A stretch of 64,000 nt of DNA from an uncultured Collinsella sp. GTDB lineage: Bacteria > Actinomycetota > Coriobacteriia > Coriobacteriales > Coriobacteriaceae. The stretch lies in contig UQTV01000001.1 of NCBI GenBank assembly GCA_900544095.1, forward strand, positions 248,001 through 312,000, read 5' to 3'. The notes under the pieces were generated by a model, which did not search any database, was not told the DNA's origin, and worked only from the letters and a program-made list of their open reading frames with translations. Position numbers and translations under genes: made by a program. Shown piece after piece: positions 42,596 to 51,270 of this stretch; the first letter of the stretch is position 1; each line of letters opens with the position of its first letter.

Positions 42596-45500
42596 CTACC
42601 CCCTTCCGGTCCTGACGGTCCTCTTGAGTTCGGAGACCAGCGCCCTGAGCGCCTCCGCGACGCGCTCGTCGACCTCGAGGGCCGACCCGTCGAGGTAGAT
42701 GTTGTAGACGTCGCCGCGCTGGCCCCCGAGCTTTGCCATCTGCTCGGCGATGGTCGCCGCGAACGGCTCCGAGTACTTTCGGTTGGTGAGCGGCACGATT
42801 GCCTCGGCGCCGTCCTCGCCCACCCAGTCGAGCGGGTAGCCGGTCACCGGCGCGTCGACGATGGCTCCGTGCGCGTGCATGCGGATGCCGCCATCGGCGT
42901 GCCGTATGCCGCCTGCGGCCTTCTCGTTGCGCGTCCTGTTGACGGTCACGTAGGTCGTGGTGATCGTCGCCGACCTTGAGTGGAACGGCTCGTTCATCAC
43001 CGCCTGCATCGCAGACTGGCACTTCGGCAGCGTCCCGTAGCTCGCCTTGGCGGTCATCTCCTTGCTCTTGAGCTTGGTGCCGTTGAGCTTGTCCACCGAG
43101 GTCTGCGCCCTGTCGACTTCCTTCTTGTCGACCTTTGTCTTGGCGCTCTTGGACTGGAGAGCCGTGCCGTTCCAAGTCACGAGGTTGCCCTGGGCGTCGC
43201 GCAGGTCGCCGACGCTCACGTCGACGACGCCGTTCTTGTCCATCAGCTGCGAGCCGTTCCAGGTGTAAACGTTGCCCTGGGCGTCCATGAGCTGGGCCTG
43301 GTTGACGGTAACGTTGCCGTTCTTGTCGACGATGGGCTGCGCGTTGTAGTTCTGGACGGCCCACACCATCTGGTCGATGTTGCCGTTGAAGTTGCCGGCG
43401 AGCGCGGCGAGGTTGGCGGAGCCGATGCTGTTGAGCGTCTCGGTCGACACGCCGGCGGCGGCGCAGGCGTCCGAGAACGCGCCGAAGTCGATGTTCTCCT
43501 TCGAGAACGCCTTCTTGAGCTTGCCGCCCATGTCCTCGAGCGCGGCCTGGATCTGGCTCGCGGCGCGGACCGTCGAGGCGGCGCCCTCGTCCATCGATAC
43601 GCCCCACCCGTCGAGGTCGTCGACGATGGAGCGGGCGGTACCGTCGTAGTCCTGAGCCAGCTTGGCGAGCTGGTCGTCGCTGAGGCTCGCCAGTTGCTCG
43701 GTGTCGACGCCGAGCTGCGTGAGAGAGCCGGAGACGGCGGACAGGGTCTCGCCGTTGGCCGAGAGCTGCGCCTGGAAGAGCGTCAGCTGCGCCTGGGCGA
43801 AGTGCTCGAAGGTGCTGCCGGCCTCCTGCGAGGTCAGCGCGGCGTCTCCGAGCTTGCCGTTGAGCACGTCGATGCTCTCCGAGGCGGAGTCGAACTGCTT
43901 CTTCGCCTCGTTGTACTCCCTGCCGACCTTTTCGGTGCAGGCGAGCGCCTCGAGCTCGCCCTTGGTGAGCTCCGGGTAGGTCTTGGCGAGTTCCTTCAGG
44001 CGGTCCTGGTAGGGCTTCGTCTTGGAGGCGAGCGTGTCGGCGGCCTCGGACTGGGCCTGGTACGCCTCGGTGAGGTTCGCCGTGAGGGCGCTCACCTCGG
44101 CCTCCTTCTTCTTGGAGGCGATGAGCTCGTCGATGGACTGCTTGAGGTTCTTGACGTTGCCGTCCGCGTCGACGTACTGCCCGTTCGCCACGTCCTGGGC
44201 CGAGATGTTGAGGCCGAGCTGGTCGTTGAGAAGCTGGAGCGCCCAGGTTAGCCTGCCCTGGGCGTCGGTGGACAGGTCGGTCTTTCCGGCATAGTTGTCG
44301 ATGATTTGCTGCGCGGTGTTGAGCTGCGCGATCTGCGACTCGGCGGCCCTCGTGTTCTCGTTCATGGCGTCGACGTGTTTGCCGATCGACTCGGCGAGCT
44401 CGTCGACGGACATGGCGGAGAAGCTGGACTTCTTGCCTACATTCTCGACCCTGCCGGCGTAGGACTCGAGCGCCACGGTGTTCGAGGCCGCGTCGACCAG
44501 GCCGGTCGTGGCCTTGTTGAGCGCGTCCGTGCGGGCCTGCCACTCGACCTGCTTCTCGATGAGTATGCCGATGCCGGCGGCCGCGGCGGTGCAGCCGATC
44601 GCGACCGGGTTGAAGCCGATGCCCACCGCCTCGAGCGACTCGGCGAACGTTCCGGCGCCCCCGCGGGCGAGTTTGAAGGCCTCGGTGGCCTTGCCCACGC
44701 CGCTCGCGACGCCGGAGAGGACGGGCACTGCCTTCTGCCATGCCGCGATGCCCGCCGCGCCCGAGACGATCTCGGGCGCCAGGCCCTTGAACCCGCCGTA
44801 GAGCTGCTTGACCAGGGGCATCGACGCGGAGACTCCGCCGTTGACGACCTTGAAGAGGCCGTTCACGGCGCCCTTCGCGTCGTTGAGTACCCCGGCGATG
44901 TTGTTCCTGCCGATCGCCTCGAGCGTGCCGGTGACGCCCTTGGTCACGGAGTTCGACATGTTCTGGATGCTCGTCTGGACGCCGCCGGCCGCGGTCTCGG
45001 CCTGGTCCTTGAAGGACGCGAAGCTCGCGCCGCCCTGCGTGTCGAGCTCGACCATCTTGTCCATGAGCTGGTCGAGCGTGATGGTCGGGTCCTTGCCCCC
45101 GCCACCGAGCGCTGCGTACAGGTCGTTGGCGTTTGCCGTGGGGCCGAGCATGGATTTCGCCAGCTGGTCCATCTGGCCAGGCGCGGCCGTCGTCAGCGAG
45201 CGCCAGTCCTCCATCTCGGGCTTGCCCTTGGAGAGGATCTGGCGGAACTGCTCCATCGCCGCCGAGCACAGCTGGGTCGAGCTGCCCGAGGCGATGAGCA
45301 TGTCGTTGAGCGCGAGGCCGACGTCGGTGGCCTTGTCGAGGTCCCCGACCGTGGCGGTGATGCCCTGGACGACCGAGACCATGTCGTCGAGCCTGGTGGG
45401 CAGGGTCGACAGGCGGTCGGACATCTTGCCGATAGACGCGTTGGCGGAATCGGCGGAGTACCCGAGGGACTGCATGACCTTCGGGTAGTTGTTGAGCGTG

Positions 45501-45754
45501 TCGAAGCGGCTGATCGCCGACCCGACATGGGACGATATGGAGTCCATGGCCTTCGACGTGAGCGTCGAGAAGGCGCCTATCATCGCGCCGGAGCCGGCCA
45601 GCCCCTTCCCGAACCCGGAGCCCGTGCTCTTGCCGAGGCTGGAGCCGGACTTGCTCGCCTGCCCCTCGCACTTGCCGAGCGCGGACTCGACCGACTTGGT
45701 AAGGTTGTCGAACCTGGGGACGATCAGCAGGTCCGCGCGTCCGATCTCAGCCAT
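42596..45754 (-). CDS. Tail tape measure protein
   Basis: A 1052-residue protein, by far the longest phage gene. The N-terminus has VESALGKCEGQASKSGSSLGKSTGSGFGKG and LTSKAMDSISSHVGSAISRFDTLNNYPKVMQSLGYS. The middle is a long alpha-helical, coiled-coil-rich region. The C-terminus has IVPLTNRKYSEPFAATIAEQMAKLGGQ, the usual end of siphophage tape measures. Its length sets tail length; proportional estimates (about 1.5 angstrom per residue) give a tail near 150 nm, which is inference. It starts just inside the end of the frameshift extension upstream. Confidence 0.93.
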   Translation of the reverse strand: MAEIGRADLLIVPRFDNLTKSVESALGKCEGQASKSGSSLGKSTGSGFGKGLAGSGAMIGAFSTLTSKAMDSISSHVGSAISRFDTLNNYPKVMQSLGYSADSANASIGKMSDRLSTLPTRLDDMVSVVQGITATVGDLDKATDVGLALNDMLIASGSSTQLCSAAMEQFRQILSKGKPEMEDWRSLTTAAPGQMDQLAKSMLGPTANANDLYAALGGGGKDPTITLDQLMDKMVELDTQGGASFASFKDQAETAAGGVQTSIQNMSNSVTKGVTGTLEAIGRNNIAGVLNDAKGAVNGLFKVVNGGVSASMPLVKQLYGGFKGLAPEIVSGAAGIAAWQKAVPVLSGVASGVGKATEAFKLARGGAGTFAESLEAVGIGFNPVAIGCTAAAAGIGILIEKQVEWQARTDALNKATTGLVDAASNTVALESYAGRVENVGKKSSFSAMSVDELAESIGKHVDAMNENTRAAESQIAQLNTAQQIIDNYAGKTDLSTDAQGRLTWALQLLNDQLGLNISAQDVANGQYVDADGNVKNLKQSIDELIASKKKEAEVSALTANLTEAYQAQSEAADTLASKTKPYQDRLKELAKTYPELTKGELEALACTEKVGREYNEAKKQFDSASESIDVLNGKLGDAALTSQEAGSTFEHFAQAQLTLFQAQLSANGETLSAVSGSLTQLGVDTEQLASLSDDQLAKLAQDYDGTARSIVDDLDGWGVSMDEGAASTVRAASQIQAALEDMGGKLKKAFSKENIDFGAFSDACAAAGVSTETLNSIGSANLAALAGNFNGNIDQMVWAVQNYNAQPIVDKNGNVTVNQAQLMDAQGNVYTWNGSQLMDKNGVVDVSVGDLRDAQGNLVTWNGTALQSKSAKTKVDKKEVDRAQTSVDKLNGTKLKSKEMTAKASYGTLPKCQSAMQAVMNEPFHSRSATITTTYVTVNRTRNEKAAGGIRHADGGIRMHAHGAIVDAPVTGYPLDWVGEDGAEAIVPLTNRKYSEPFAATIAEQMAKLGGQRGDVYNIYLDGSALEVDERVAEALRALVSELKRTVRTGRG

Positions 45755-46121
45755 CCGTCACCTCCACCCACTCGGTGTTCTCGATGCGGGCACGAACCGA
45801 CGCCGCGCGCTCTGCCGCGGCGCCGGCGGCGGCCACGTCCAGCGGGCGGGACACCCTCGGGGCTTCCGATGCCTTGCCGCCGCACAGCGCGCTCGCCGCC
45901 GCGTAGACGCTGTCAACGATGTCCGCCGCCAGGTGCTGCTCCCGGGTCCAGCTGCGCTCCGGGTGGAGGGCCGCCACGGTGAGCGAACCGTCGGGCAGCG
46001 TCCTCACGAGGTCGTACGCCTCGGCGGTGCCGACCTCGTCGTAGCAGCAGCCGTAGTAGGCCCTGAAATCGTGCCTGAGCAGGGGCAGGTGACGCTCCTC
46101 GAGGTCGGCGAGCTCTAGAAG
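45747..46121 (-). CDS. Tail assembly chaperone, -1 frameshift extension (DUF5361-like)
   Basis: A 124-codon frame that has no good start of its own and continues from the A_AAA_AAC slip site. Translation reads LLELADLEERHLPLLRHDFRAYYGC...WTREQHLAADIVDSVYAAASAL. The W-T-R-E-x-H-L-x-A-D-I core matches phage proteins encoded between the tail chaperone and tape measure and made as a fusion, as with lambda G-GT. It overlaps the tape-measure start by 8 bp. Confidence 0.8.
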   Translation of the reverse strand, partial: LLELADLEERHLPLLRHDFRAYYGCCYDEVGTAEAYDLVRTLPDGSLTVAALHPERSWTREQHLAADIVDSVYAAASALCGGKASEAPRVSRPLDVAAAGAAAERAASVRARIENTEWVEVTDG

Positions 46122-46504
46122 TTTTTTAGTTCGGCCGAGTAGAGCAGCTTGTTGTATGCGTAGCCCAGGGCGTCGTCGTCCTGCGTGCCGTCGTCCTCGG
46201 TCACGGCCTCCATGAGGCTCGCGTACTGCTCGTCGCCGAGGAGGAAGCGGAACGCCCCGTCGAGCTCCTCGGTCGTGCGGTCCTCCTTGTTCATCGCGTC
46301 GATGAAGCGGCGGTCGTGCGCGCGCTTGACGGGGATGCTCATGGCGATGCCGAGAACGGTCAGCTCGGCGCAGCGTCCTCGCTTCTGCTCGATGAGCTTC
46401 GCCTTGTCGGCCGCCGTCTGCGCGGCGGCGGTCGTGAAGCCGAGGACCTTGGCGTATGCCTCGAGCTCGCCCTCGTCCATCATTGCCAGGTAGTCCTTGT
46501 TCAT
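46115..46504 (-). CDS. Tail assembly chaperone (zero-frame product)
   Basis: A 129-residue protein (MNKDYLAMMDEGELEAYAKVLGF...) between the major tail and tape-measure genes, the position of gpG-type chaperones. It ends AELKNF and TAG immediately after the slippery heptamer. Ribosomes that slip continue into the downstream frame and make a longer G-T-like product that coats the tape measure. Confidence 0.82.
   Translation of the reverse strand: MNKDYLAMMDEGELEAYAKVLGFTTAAAQTAADKAKLIEQKRGRCAELTVLGIAMSIPVKRAHDRRFIDAMNKEDRTTEELDGAFRFLLGDEQYASLMEAVTEDDGTQDDDALGYAYNKLLYSAELKNF
46121..46127 (-). promoter_or_regulatory. Programmed -1 frameshift slippery site A_AAA_AAC
   Basis: In coding sense ...CTA AAA AAC TTC TAG. 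The in-frame heptamer A_AAA_AAC is among the most efficient bacterial -1 slip sites and lies two codons before the zero-frame stop. A GC-rich stretch (GAGCTCGCCGACCTCGAGG) follows and may form the stimulator. Confidence 0.82.
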
Positions 46505-46523
46505 CTTTCCTCCCAGATAAAGG

Positions 46524-46548
46524 GCCGCCCCGGCAAAACCGGGGCGGC
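46524..46548 (-). terminator. Hairpin between tail chaperone and major tail protein genes
   Basis: GCCGCCCCGG (46524-46533), loop CAAAA, CCGGGGCGGC (46539-46548). Downstream in minus sense is CCCTTTAT. It probably reduces expression of genes after the abundant tail protein. Confidence 0.6.
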
Positions 46549-46567
46549 GTTTTCGTTATGGCCCTGT

Positions 46568-47200
46568 CTACGCGGCGGGCTTAGCGCGATAGATGTCGAA
46601 CAGCGGCTTGTCCGCGGTCTTGAGGACCGTGAAGGTGAAGCCGTACTGGACCAGTCCGCCGGGCTTGTGCTCGACGTCGTCGTAGGAGTCGATGGAGACG
46701 CGCGGGATGACGGTGCGGCGGAGGTTGCCAGTGTCCTCGAGCTCGTCGATGACGAGCGGGACGCGCACGTCGGAGTTGGCGACGGCCTTGATGTGGCTGA
46801 ACGTTCCGTCCTCGTTCGTCTCGACGTTGTCGGCGCCGTAGCGCAGCTTGGCGACGGAGGAGCGGACGGACTCGATGAAGACCATCTTGTACTGGTGCTT
46901 CTCCTCGGAGACCTTGGTGAGCACGATGGACTGGTGCCAACCCTTGAACTCGTTGACCGTCACGCCCTTGGAGGCCGTGAAGCCATCGGGCGACAGGTCG
47001 CCCAGCGACACGAGGTCGGTGAGCGTGGAGATCTTGGTCGTGGCGTCGGCCGGGAGCGTCGGCTTGGCCTTGAAGCTCGTGTACACGCAGCCGCCCTCGA
47101 CGGGTGAGCCGGTGGTTACGAGCGAGGGGTCGATATCGGCCGCGGGGACCGCGTCCTCTGACGCGAGGGCGATCTTGGCCTCTTCGTTGCTGGATGCCAT
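46568..47200 (-). CDS. Major tail (tube) protein
   Basis: A 210-residue protein just upstream of the tail chaperone. Features of phi13-type major tail proteins are seen: TPVEGGCVYTSFKAKPTLPADATTKI, GDLSPDGFTASKG and YKMVFIESVRSSVAKLRYG, then YGFTFTVLKTADKPLFDIYRAKP at the end. It polymerises into the tail tube. Confidence 0.85.
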   Translation of the reverse strand: MASSNEEAKIALASEDAVPAADIDPSLVTTGSPVEGGCVYTSFKAKPTLPADATTKISTLTDLVSLGDLSPDGFTASKGVTVNEFKGWHQSIVLTKVSEEKHQYKMVFIESVRSSVAKLRYGADNVETNEDGTFSHIKAVANSDVRVPLVIDELEDTGNLRRTVIPRVSIDSYDDVEHKPGGLVQYGFTFTVLKTADKPLFDIYRAKPAA

Positions 47201-47569
47201 TTATCCTTCTTTCGGTTGGTATGTCTTCAGTCGGTACAGCGCGTACCAGCGCGGGGACCGGGCGAGGTAGTCGTAGTCGGTCCGCATCTCGAGCTCCTCG
47301 CAGGCGCAGAAGCCCCGCGCGAACGGCAGGCGCGACATCGCGTCGCCCACGAGCTCGGCGAGCTCCTCGGCCCTGGCCTCTGTCGGGGCCCACATGATGA
47401 CCTCGACCTGCGGCGAGTCCACGAGCGCGTCCTGCCGCGCGCCCCCGCACCGGCGGACCACCACGACGGTCCCCGGCCGTTCCCCGGGCAGGCCGACCTG
47501 AACGGGCACGCCGCCCAGGGCGGACTCGAGGATCGCCCTGAGCTCGCCCATCACGTTGAGTCTCGGCAC
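47201..47569 (-). CDS. Tail terminator/neck protein
   Basis: A 122-residue protein with the alternating pattern of gpU-like tail completion proteins: short N-terminal helix (RAILESALGGVPVQVGLPGERP), strands VVVVRRCGG and VEVIMWAPTEARAEELAELVGDAM, and a C-terminal YYLYRLKTYQ-like strand (WYALYRLKTYQP). Placed immediately before the tube gene. Confidence 0.7.
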   Translation of the reverse strand: MPRLNVMGELRAILESALGGVPVQVGLPGERPGTVVVVRRCGGARQDALVDSPQVEVIMWAPTEARAEELAELVGDAMSRLPFARGFCACEELEMRTDYDYLARSPRWYALYRLKTYQPKEG

Positions 47570-47578
47570 GTTTCCTCC

Positions 47579-47902
47579 TTAGAGCAGGTGGTCGAGCGTG
47601 TGGTTGCGGTTCTGGTCGAATGCGCCGGACGGGGTCGCGGCGCGAACGACGCCGAAGGTGTCGCAGGAACCCGACTTGACGACGCCCACGTAGGGGGCGC
47701 CGTCGAAGGCCCCGGGATGGAGCCTCTCGAGGGACCTGCGGTAGCCTGACGGCACGTGGTGTGATGCGGCCTCGGCGTTGGCCCTCGCCGCGAGACGGGC
47801 GGTCTCGGTCGCCACCCAGGCGCGGACGCCCGCGCCCTTCGTGACGGCGATGACGCCCGCGTCGCTGTGGACGAAGCGCCCGAACTTGATCTTGTCAGCC
47901 AT
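47579..47902 (-). CDS. HK97 gp10-like head-tail component
   Basis: A 107-residue basic protein: KFGRFVHSDAGVIAVTKGAGVRAWVATETARLAARANAEA, then VPSGYRRSLERLHPGAF...AYVGVVKSGSC-like strands. The helix followed by a beta hairpin is the gp10/minor tail 'HK97-gp10' pattern. It overlaps the previous gene by 8 bp. Confidence 0.7.
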   Translation of the reverse strand: MADKIKFGRFVHSDAGVIAVTKGAGVRAWVATETARLAARANAEAASHHVPSGYRRSLERLHPGAFDGAPYVGVVKSGSCDTFGVVRAATPSGAFDQNRNHTLDHLL

Positions 47903-48272
47903 GGACCCTCCCCGCCGCCGCCGTCATGTTCCACGCCGTGGGGCAGGGGTTCGTGATGTCGGGGGAACCGACGACCAGCAGCGCGGTGTCGGGGTCGGCT
48001 GGCATGCCGCGCCCCGTCAGGGCGATGCGGCAGCGCGCCAGCGGCGGCCCAGCGTACGTCTTGGGGAACGCGATGGAATAGCTCGCCTCGATGCCGTCCG
48101 GCCGGACGGCATCCCCCACATCAGAGCCCGCCAGGGGCCGCACGAGGCACCCCGTGACGACGGTGGCCTCCCACTCGACGACAGGCTCGCCCATGGCGTC
48201 CCTGCCCGTCTCCGTGCTCGACAGCACCGTCACCTCCTCGCCCATCACGGCCTGCGCCCGTAGCTCGGGCAC
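47895..48272 (-). CDS. Head-tail joining (stopper) protein
   Basis: A 125-residue protein of beta-barrel type: GEEVTVLSSTETGRDAMGEPVVEWEATVVTGCLVRPL, YSIAFPKTYAGPPLARCRIALTGRGM, fitting SPP1 gp16/HK97-like stoppers. It overlaps neighbours on both sides, as is normal for this module. Confidence 0.7.
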   Translation of the reverse strand: MPELRAQAVMGEEVTVLSSTETGRDAMGEPVVEWEATVVTGCLVRPLAGSDVGDAVRPDGIEASYSIAFPKTYAGPPLARCRIALTGRGMPADPDTALLVVGSPDITNPCPTAWNMTAAAGRVHG

Positions 48273-48664
48273 ACGGTGCCGATGCGTTGACCGCGCCCGA
48301 GGAGCCTCTTGAGCGCGGTGAGCGTCGAGCGGTCGAAGTAGGCCGTTCCGCTCGGGTTCTGGTAGGTGAAGCTCCCCTGGAACCCGTTGGCCGTGAAGCT
48401 CGACTGCGAGACGCCGGTGAGGTCCTCCACGCCCATGGGCGCGCAGACCGGCTGGACCAGCTTCTTGCGGGCCGCGTCGGTCACCAGGTCGCGGGCAAGC
48501 TCGCGGGCGTCGCCCGCCAGGGAGCGGTAGCGCGGCATGCCGAGGGTCGCGCGGAGCTTGGCGCTCTGGCGCGACAGCTCGGCCGCGACGCGTTCCTCGT
48601 CGGTCGCCGCGTCCCCCGTGTCGATGCGGTACTCGTCGACCGTAGCGAACGCGTAATCGTCCAC
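48245..48664 (-). CDS. Head-tail connector (adaptor) protein
   Basis: A 139-residue protein. The N-terminal VDEYRIDTGDAATDEERVAAELSRQSAKLRATLGM and the middle ELARDLVTDAARKKLVQP are typical of phage Gp19/Gp15/Gp42 adaptor proteins, which form a ring under the portal. It follows the capsid gene after 10 bp. Confidence 0.8.
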   Translation of the reverse strand: MDDYAFATVDEYRIDTGDAATDEERVAAELSRQSAKLRATLGMPRYRSLAGDARELARDLVTDAARKKLVQPVCAPMGVEDLTGVSQSSFTANGFQGSFTYQNPSGTAYFDRSTLTALKRLLGRGQRIGTVCPSYGRRP

Positions 48665-48674
48665 GTCGGCCTCC

Positions 48675-49613
48675 TTACTTGGTGGTGATGGTTCCCTTCA
48701 CGATGTAGTCCTTCACCTCGGGGAAGAACGTCGCGCCGGCGAGCACGTTGGTCTCGACGGACACGTGGTCGTACGCCGGGGTGTGCGCGACGCCGATCAG
48801 GCCGGAGTCGGAGACCGTGTACGTGAGGCCCGAGGTCGCGAGCTCGCCGAAGTCCACGCCGAAGATGCGGATGTTGTCGGCGGGGGTGGCGATCATGGTT
48901 CCCTTGGCGACCTGGTTGGTCAGGAAGACGCCCGAGAGGCCCAGGAAGTTCTCGAGGTAGGTGAGGCCGAACAGGTTCTGGTCGGTGATGGTCGCGGCGC
49001 CGAGGTAGTCGGCGGCGTCGTCTCGGTTGATGAAGTGGACGACGCGCTCGGCGGCGTCGCCGTTGGTCTCGAGGGTGTTGCCGAGCTTGGCGTCGACGGC
49101 CGCGGCGCATGCCTGCAGGCCCTTGCCGGTCGCCGTGCCCGTTCCCTTGAGCAGGAAGGAGAAGAACTGCGAGACGATGCTGCGGCGGACGAGCGAGGCC
49201 ATGTGCTTGTCGGTCTTGAGCACGGCGTTGACGTAGCCGGACTGCTGGATCGCCTTGTGCGTGGTCATGCGGCGGTACGGGAAGGCCTCGGCCTCGCCCA
49301 CGGGCTCGTAGGTGGCGGTGAACTTGGACAGCGCGACCTCGTCGCCCTCGACGTAGGACGTGCCCGAGCTGGATCCCAGCTGGACTGCGGTATCGCCGGT
49401 GGCGGACTCCTTGGAGCCGTCGGTCTTGGAGTTGTTGAGCTCGCCGGTCACCTTGAGCATCTTGAGCGTGGTGCCGGCGGCGATGGTCTCAGCACCGAAG
49501 ATGCCGAGGACCTCGAGCAGGCGGTCGAGGTCGCCCTCGAAGTTGCGGATGAACTCCTGGTCCATCGAGGCGTTGATGGCCTTGGAGTCGGAGATGTTTG
49601 CGGGTACGGGCAT
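48675..49613 (-). CDS. Major capsid protein
   Basis: A 312-residue protein directly after the scaffold gene. An N-terminal arm (DSKAINASMDQEFIRNFEGDLDRLLEVLGI), VEGDEVALSKF, EAFPYRRMTTHKAIQQSGYVNAV, and a C-terminal segment rich in beta strands (IGVAHTPAYDHVSVETNVLAGATFFPEVKDYIVKG) are consistent with an HK97-fold shell protein of siphophages. HK97-fold assignment is by position and pattern. Confidence 0.85.
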   Translation of the reverse strand: MPVPANISDSKAINASMDQEFIRNFEGDLDRLLEVLGIFGAETIAAGTTLKMLKVTGELNNSKTDGSKESATGDTAVQLGSSSGTSYVEGDEVALSKFTATYEPVGEAEAFPYRRMTTHKAIQQSGYVNAVLKTDKHMASLVRRSIVSQFFSFLLKGTGTATGKGLQACAAAVDAKLGNTLETNGDAAERVVHFINRDDAADYLGAATITDQNLFGLTYLENFLGLSGVFLTNQVAKGTMIATPADNIRIFGVDFGELATSGLTYTVSDSGLIGVAHTPAYDHVSVETNVLAGATFFPEVKDYIVKGTITTK

Positions 49614-49626
49614 GCTTGCCCCTTTC

Positions 49627-50205
49627 TTACTTGTAGAGGTCCATGTGCGCGGCGCGGGCCATGATGCGCTTGGCGGGGTCCTTGATGGACTCGATGGACT
49701 CCCTGTTCACTTTCTTGCCTCCGCCGGATCCGCCCTTGTCGAGCGGGTAGCCCGGCTGACGCGACTCGGCGAAGTCGGCGACGGCCTTGGCCGATGCCGT
49801 CATCGACTCCTCGTCGTCGCCGTGGATGAGCGCGGCCGGCACGCCGGTGGCTTGCGACACGCGGGCGAGCGTGCGCTCGCGCTCGCGCTCGGCCTCGGAC
49901 GCGGCGAGGCGTCCCTTCAGGTCGTTGAGCTCGTCGTTGAGGGACTCGACGGTGGGCGCCTGCGCGCCCTGGGCGTCCCACAGGTCGGCCTTGCCCTTGT
50001 TCTCCTTGGCCCGGGCCTCCCACTTGCGGGACTCCTTCTTGAATCGCTCGGCCTCGGCCTTCCAGTCGATCGCGGGCGGCTCCTGCGGCGCGCCGGGCTC
50101 CTGGCCGGCGCCGGGCTCCGCCGGCGCGGCGGGCTGCGCCGGCGCGGCGGGCTGCGGGGGCTCGACGGGATCGGTCACGTTGTTGGCTTGCTGCTGGGTC
50201 GGCAT
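49627..50205 (-). CDS. Capsid scaffolding protein
   Basis: A 192-residue protein from ATG 50205 behind GGAAGGAG. The N-terminal ~45 residues are Pro/Ala-rich repeats (QPAAPAQPAAPAEPG). Then a highly helical charged region (WKAEAERFKKESRKWEARAKENKGKADLW...ELNDLKGRLAASEAERERERTLARV) ends in a basic tail. This is the classic GP20-type scaffold pattern immediately upstream of the capsid gene. Confidence 0.82.
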   Translation of the reverse strand: MPTQQQANNVTDPVEPPQPAAPAQPAAPAEPGAGQEPGAPQEPPAIDWKAEAERFKKESRKWEARAKENKGKADLWDAQGAQAPTVESLNDELNDLKGRLAASEAERERERTLARVSQATGVPAALIHGDDEESMTASAKAVADFAESRQPGYPLDKGGSGGGKKVNRESIESIKDPAKRIMARAAHMDLYK

Positions 50206-50282
50206 CTTGCACTCCTTCCGCCCCGTGCGGGGCTCGTCTCGCGCCCCGTGCGGTGGCGCTGGCGGTGTTTTGGCATGGAAAA

Positions 50283-50308
50283 GGCCGCCTCCCGTGCGGG
50301 CTGCGGCC
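50283..50308 (-). terminator. Hairpin between MuF-like and scaffold genes
   Basis: GGCCGC (50283-50288) pairs with GCGGCC (50303-50308), and in minus sense CTTTTCC follows. It lies in an unusually long 183-bp gap for this operon and may attenuate or punctuate transcription before the scaffold-capsid pair. Confidence 0.5.
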
Positions 50309-50388
50309 TCGTTTTCCTGCCGGCGCGTTGCGTGTCTTCGCCGGCGACGCTTGATGGCGCGTCGCGCCCGCCCTCCCACGGGGCGTCC

Positions 50389-51270
50389 TCACTCGGCCGA
50401 GAGCCTCTTGCTCACGCTCGCCGCGGTCTGCGCGAGCGACTTGGCGTAGGGGCTCCCGGGCTTGAAGCCCATGGCCAGACCCGCCCTGTTCGCGGTGGCC
50501 ATGCGGGCCTTGAGGTCGTCCGGGGACGATGCCCCCTCCATGTACCTCTGGATGTCGCCGAAGCTGTCGAACCTCTTGCCGTCTACGAACGCGGCGACTA
50601 CCTTGCCGCCCCTGCGGCGGCCGCGCGATCCCGCGCGTCGGGAGCCCCATTCGGGGTGCTTCGCGCGGTACTCGTCGTAGAGAGCCGCCGGGTCGTAGCC
50701 GTCGAGCGCTGGGCTGCCGGAGAAGTCGGCGACCGGTATGCACCTGCAGCTCGGGTGGCGCTCGGCTCCGGCTGTCGCCGAGCTCTTGAAGACGAAGCCG
50801 CGAGCGCCGATCATCCGGCACCAGTCGCACGCGCCCGCGTGCGGCACCAGCGCCCAGCGCGGGTGCGCGGGGTCGGCCATGGCGTTGCCCTGGATCGTGG
50901 CGTCCGCATAGCCCATGACGCGCTGCACGGCGGTCGCCGCGAGCGCCGTGGCGGCCGCGGAAGTCCGCAGCGCCTCGTCGACGTCGCTCGCGAGAAGCCC
51001 GCCGTGGCCGGGGTCGAACTGCCGCGGCTCGTATCCCTGCGCCGGGCCGGCGCCCGAGCGCATGGCGGCGTAGAACTCGACGGCCGCCGCGGCGGCAAAA
51101 GACCCGAACTTGGCCACGAGCGCCGCGTAGGTGCGCGCCAGCGCCCGGTAGAGCTCATCGCCGTAGAGGCCCGCGCACTCGTCTATCGCCTGCGCGACCG
51201 CCGCCTGCAGCATGTCGGCGTTGATGCCGAGCGCGCGGGCGTAGCGGTCGAAGTCCTCGCGCGGTATCAC
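50389..51270 (-). CDS. Minor capsid/MuF-like head morphogenesis protein
   Basis: A 293-residue protein. N-terminal helices (EDFDRYARALGINADMLQAAVAQAIDECAGLYGDELYRALARTYAALVAKFG) are followed by the MuF-type zinc/Cys block GACDWCRMIGARGFVF...ERHPSCRCIPV. Such proteins are packed into the head and interact with portal. It starts within the portal stop (4-bp overlap). Confidence 0.82.
   Translation of the reverse strand: MIPREDFDRYARALGINADMLQAAVAQAIDECAGLYGDELYRALARTYAALVAKFGSFAAAAAVEFYAAMRSGAGPAQGYEPRQFDPGHGGLLASDVDEALRTSAAATALAATAVQRVMGYADATIQGNAMADPAHPRWALVPHAGACDWCRMIGARGFVFKSSATAGAERHPSCRCIPVADFSGSPALDGYDPAALYDEYRAKHPEWGSRRAGSRGRRRGGKVVAAFVDGKRFDSFGDIQRYMEGASSPDDLKARMATANRAGLAMGFKPGSPYAKSLAQTAASVSKRLSAE

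Noticed and set aside
42123..45671. A 1182-codon open frame antiparallel or out of frame to the tape measure
   Set aside because: Arg/Gly/Ala-rich composition is typical of high-GC shadow frames; the tape-measure frame has recognisable family sequence and ribosome sites.
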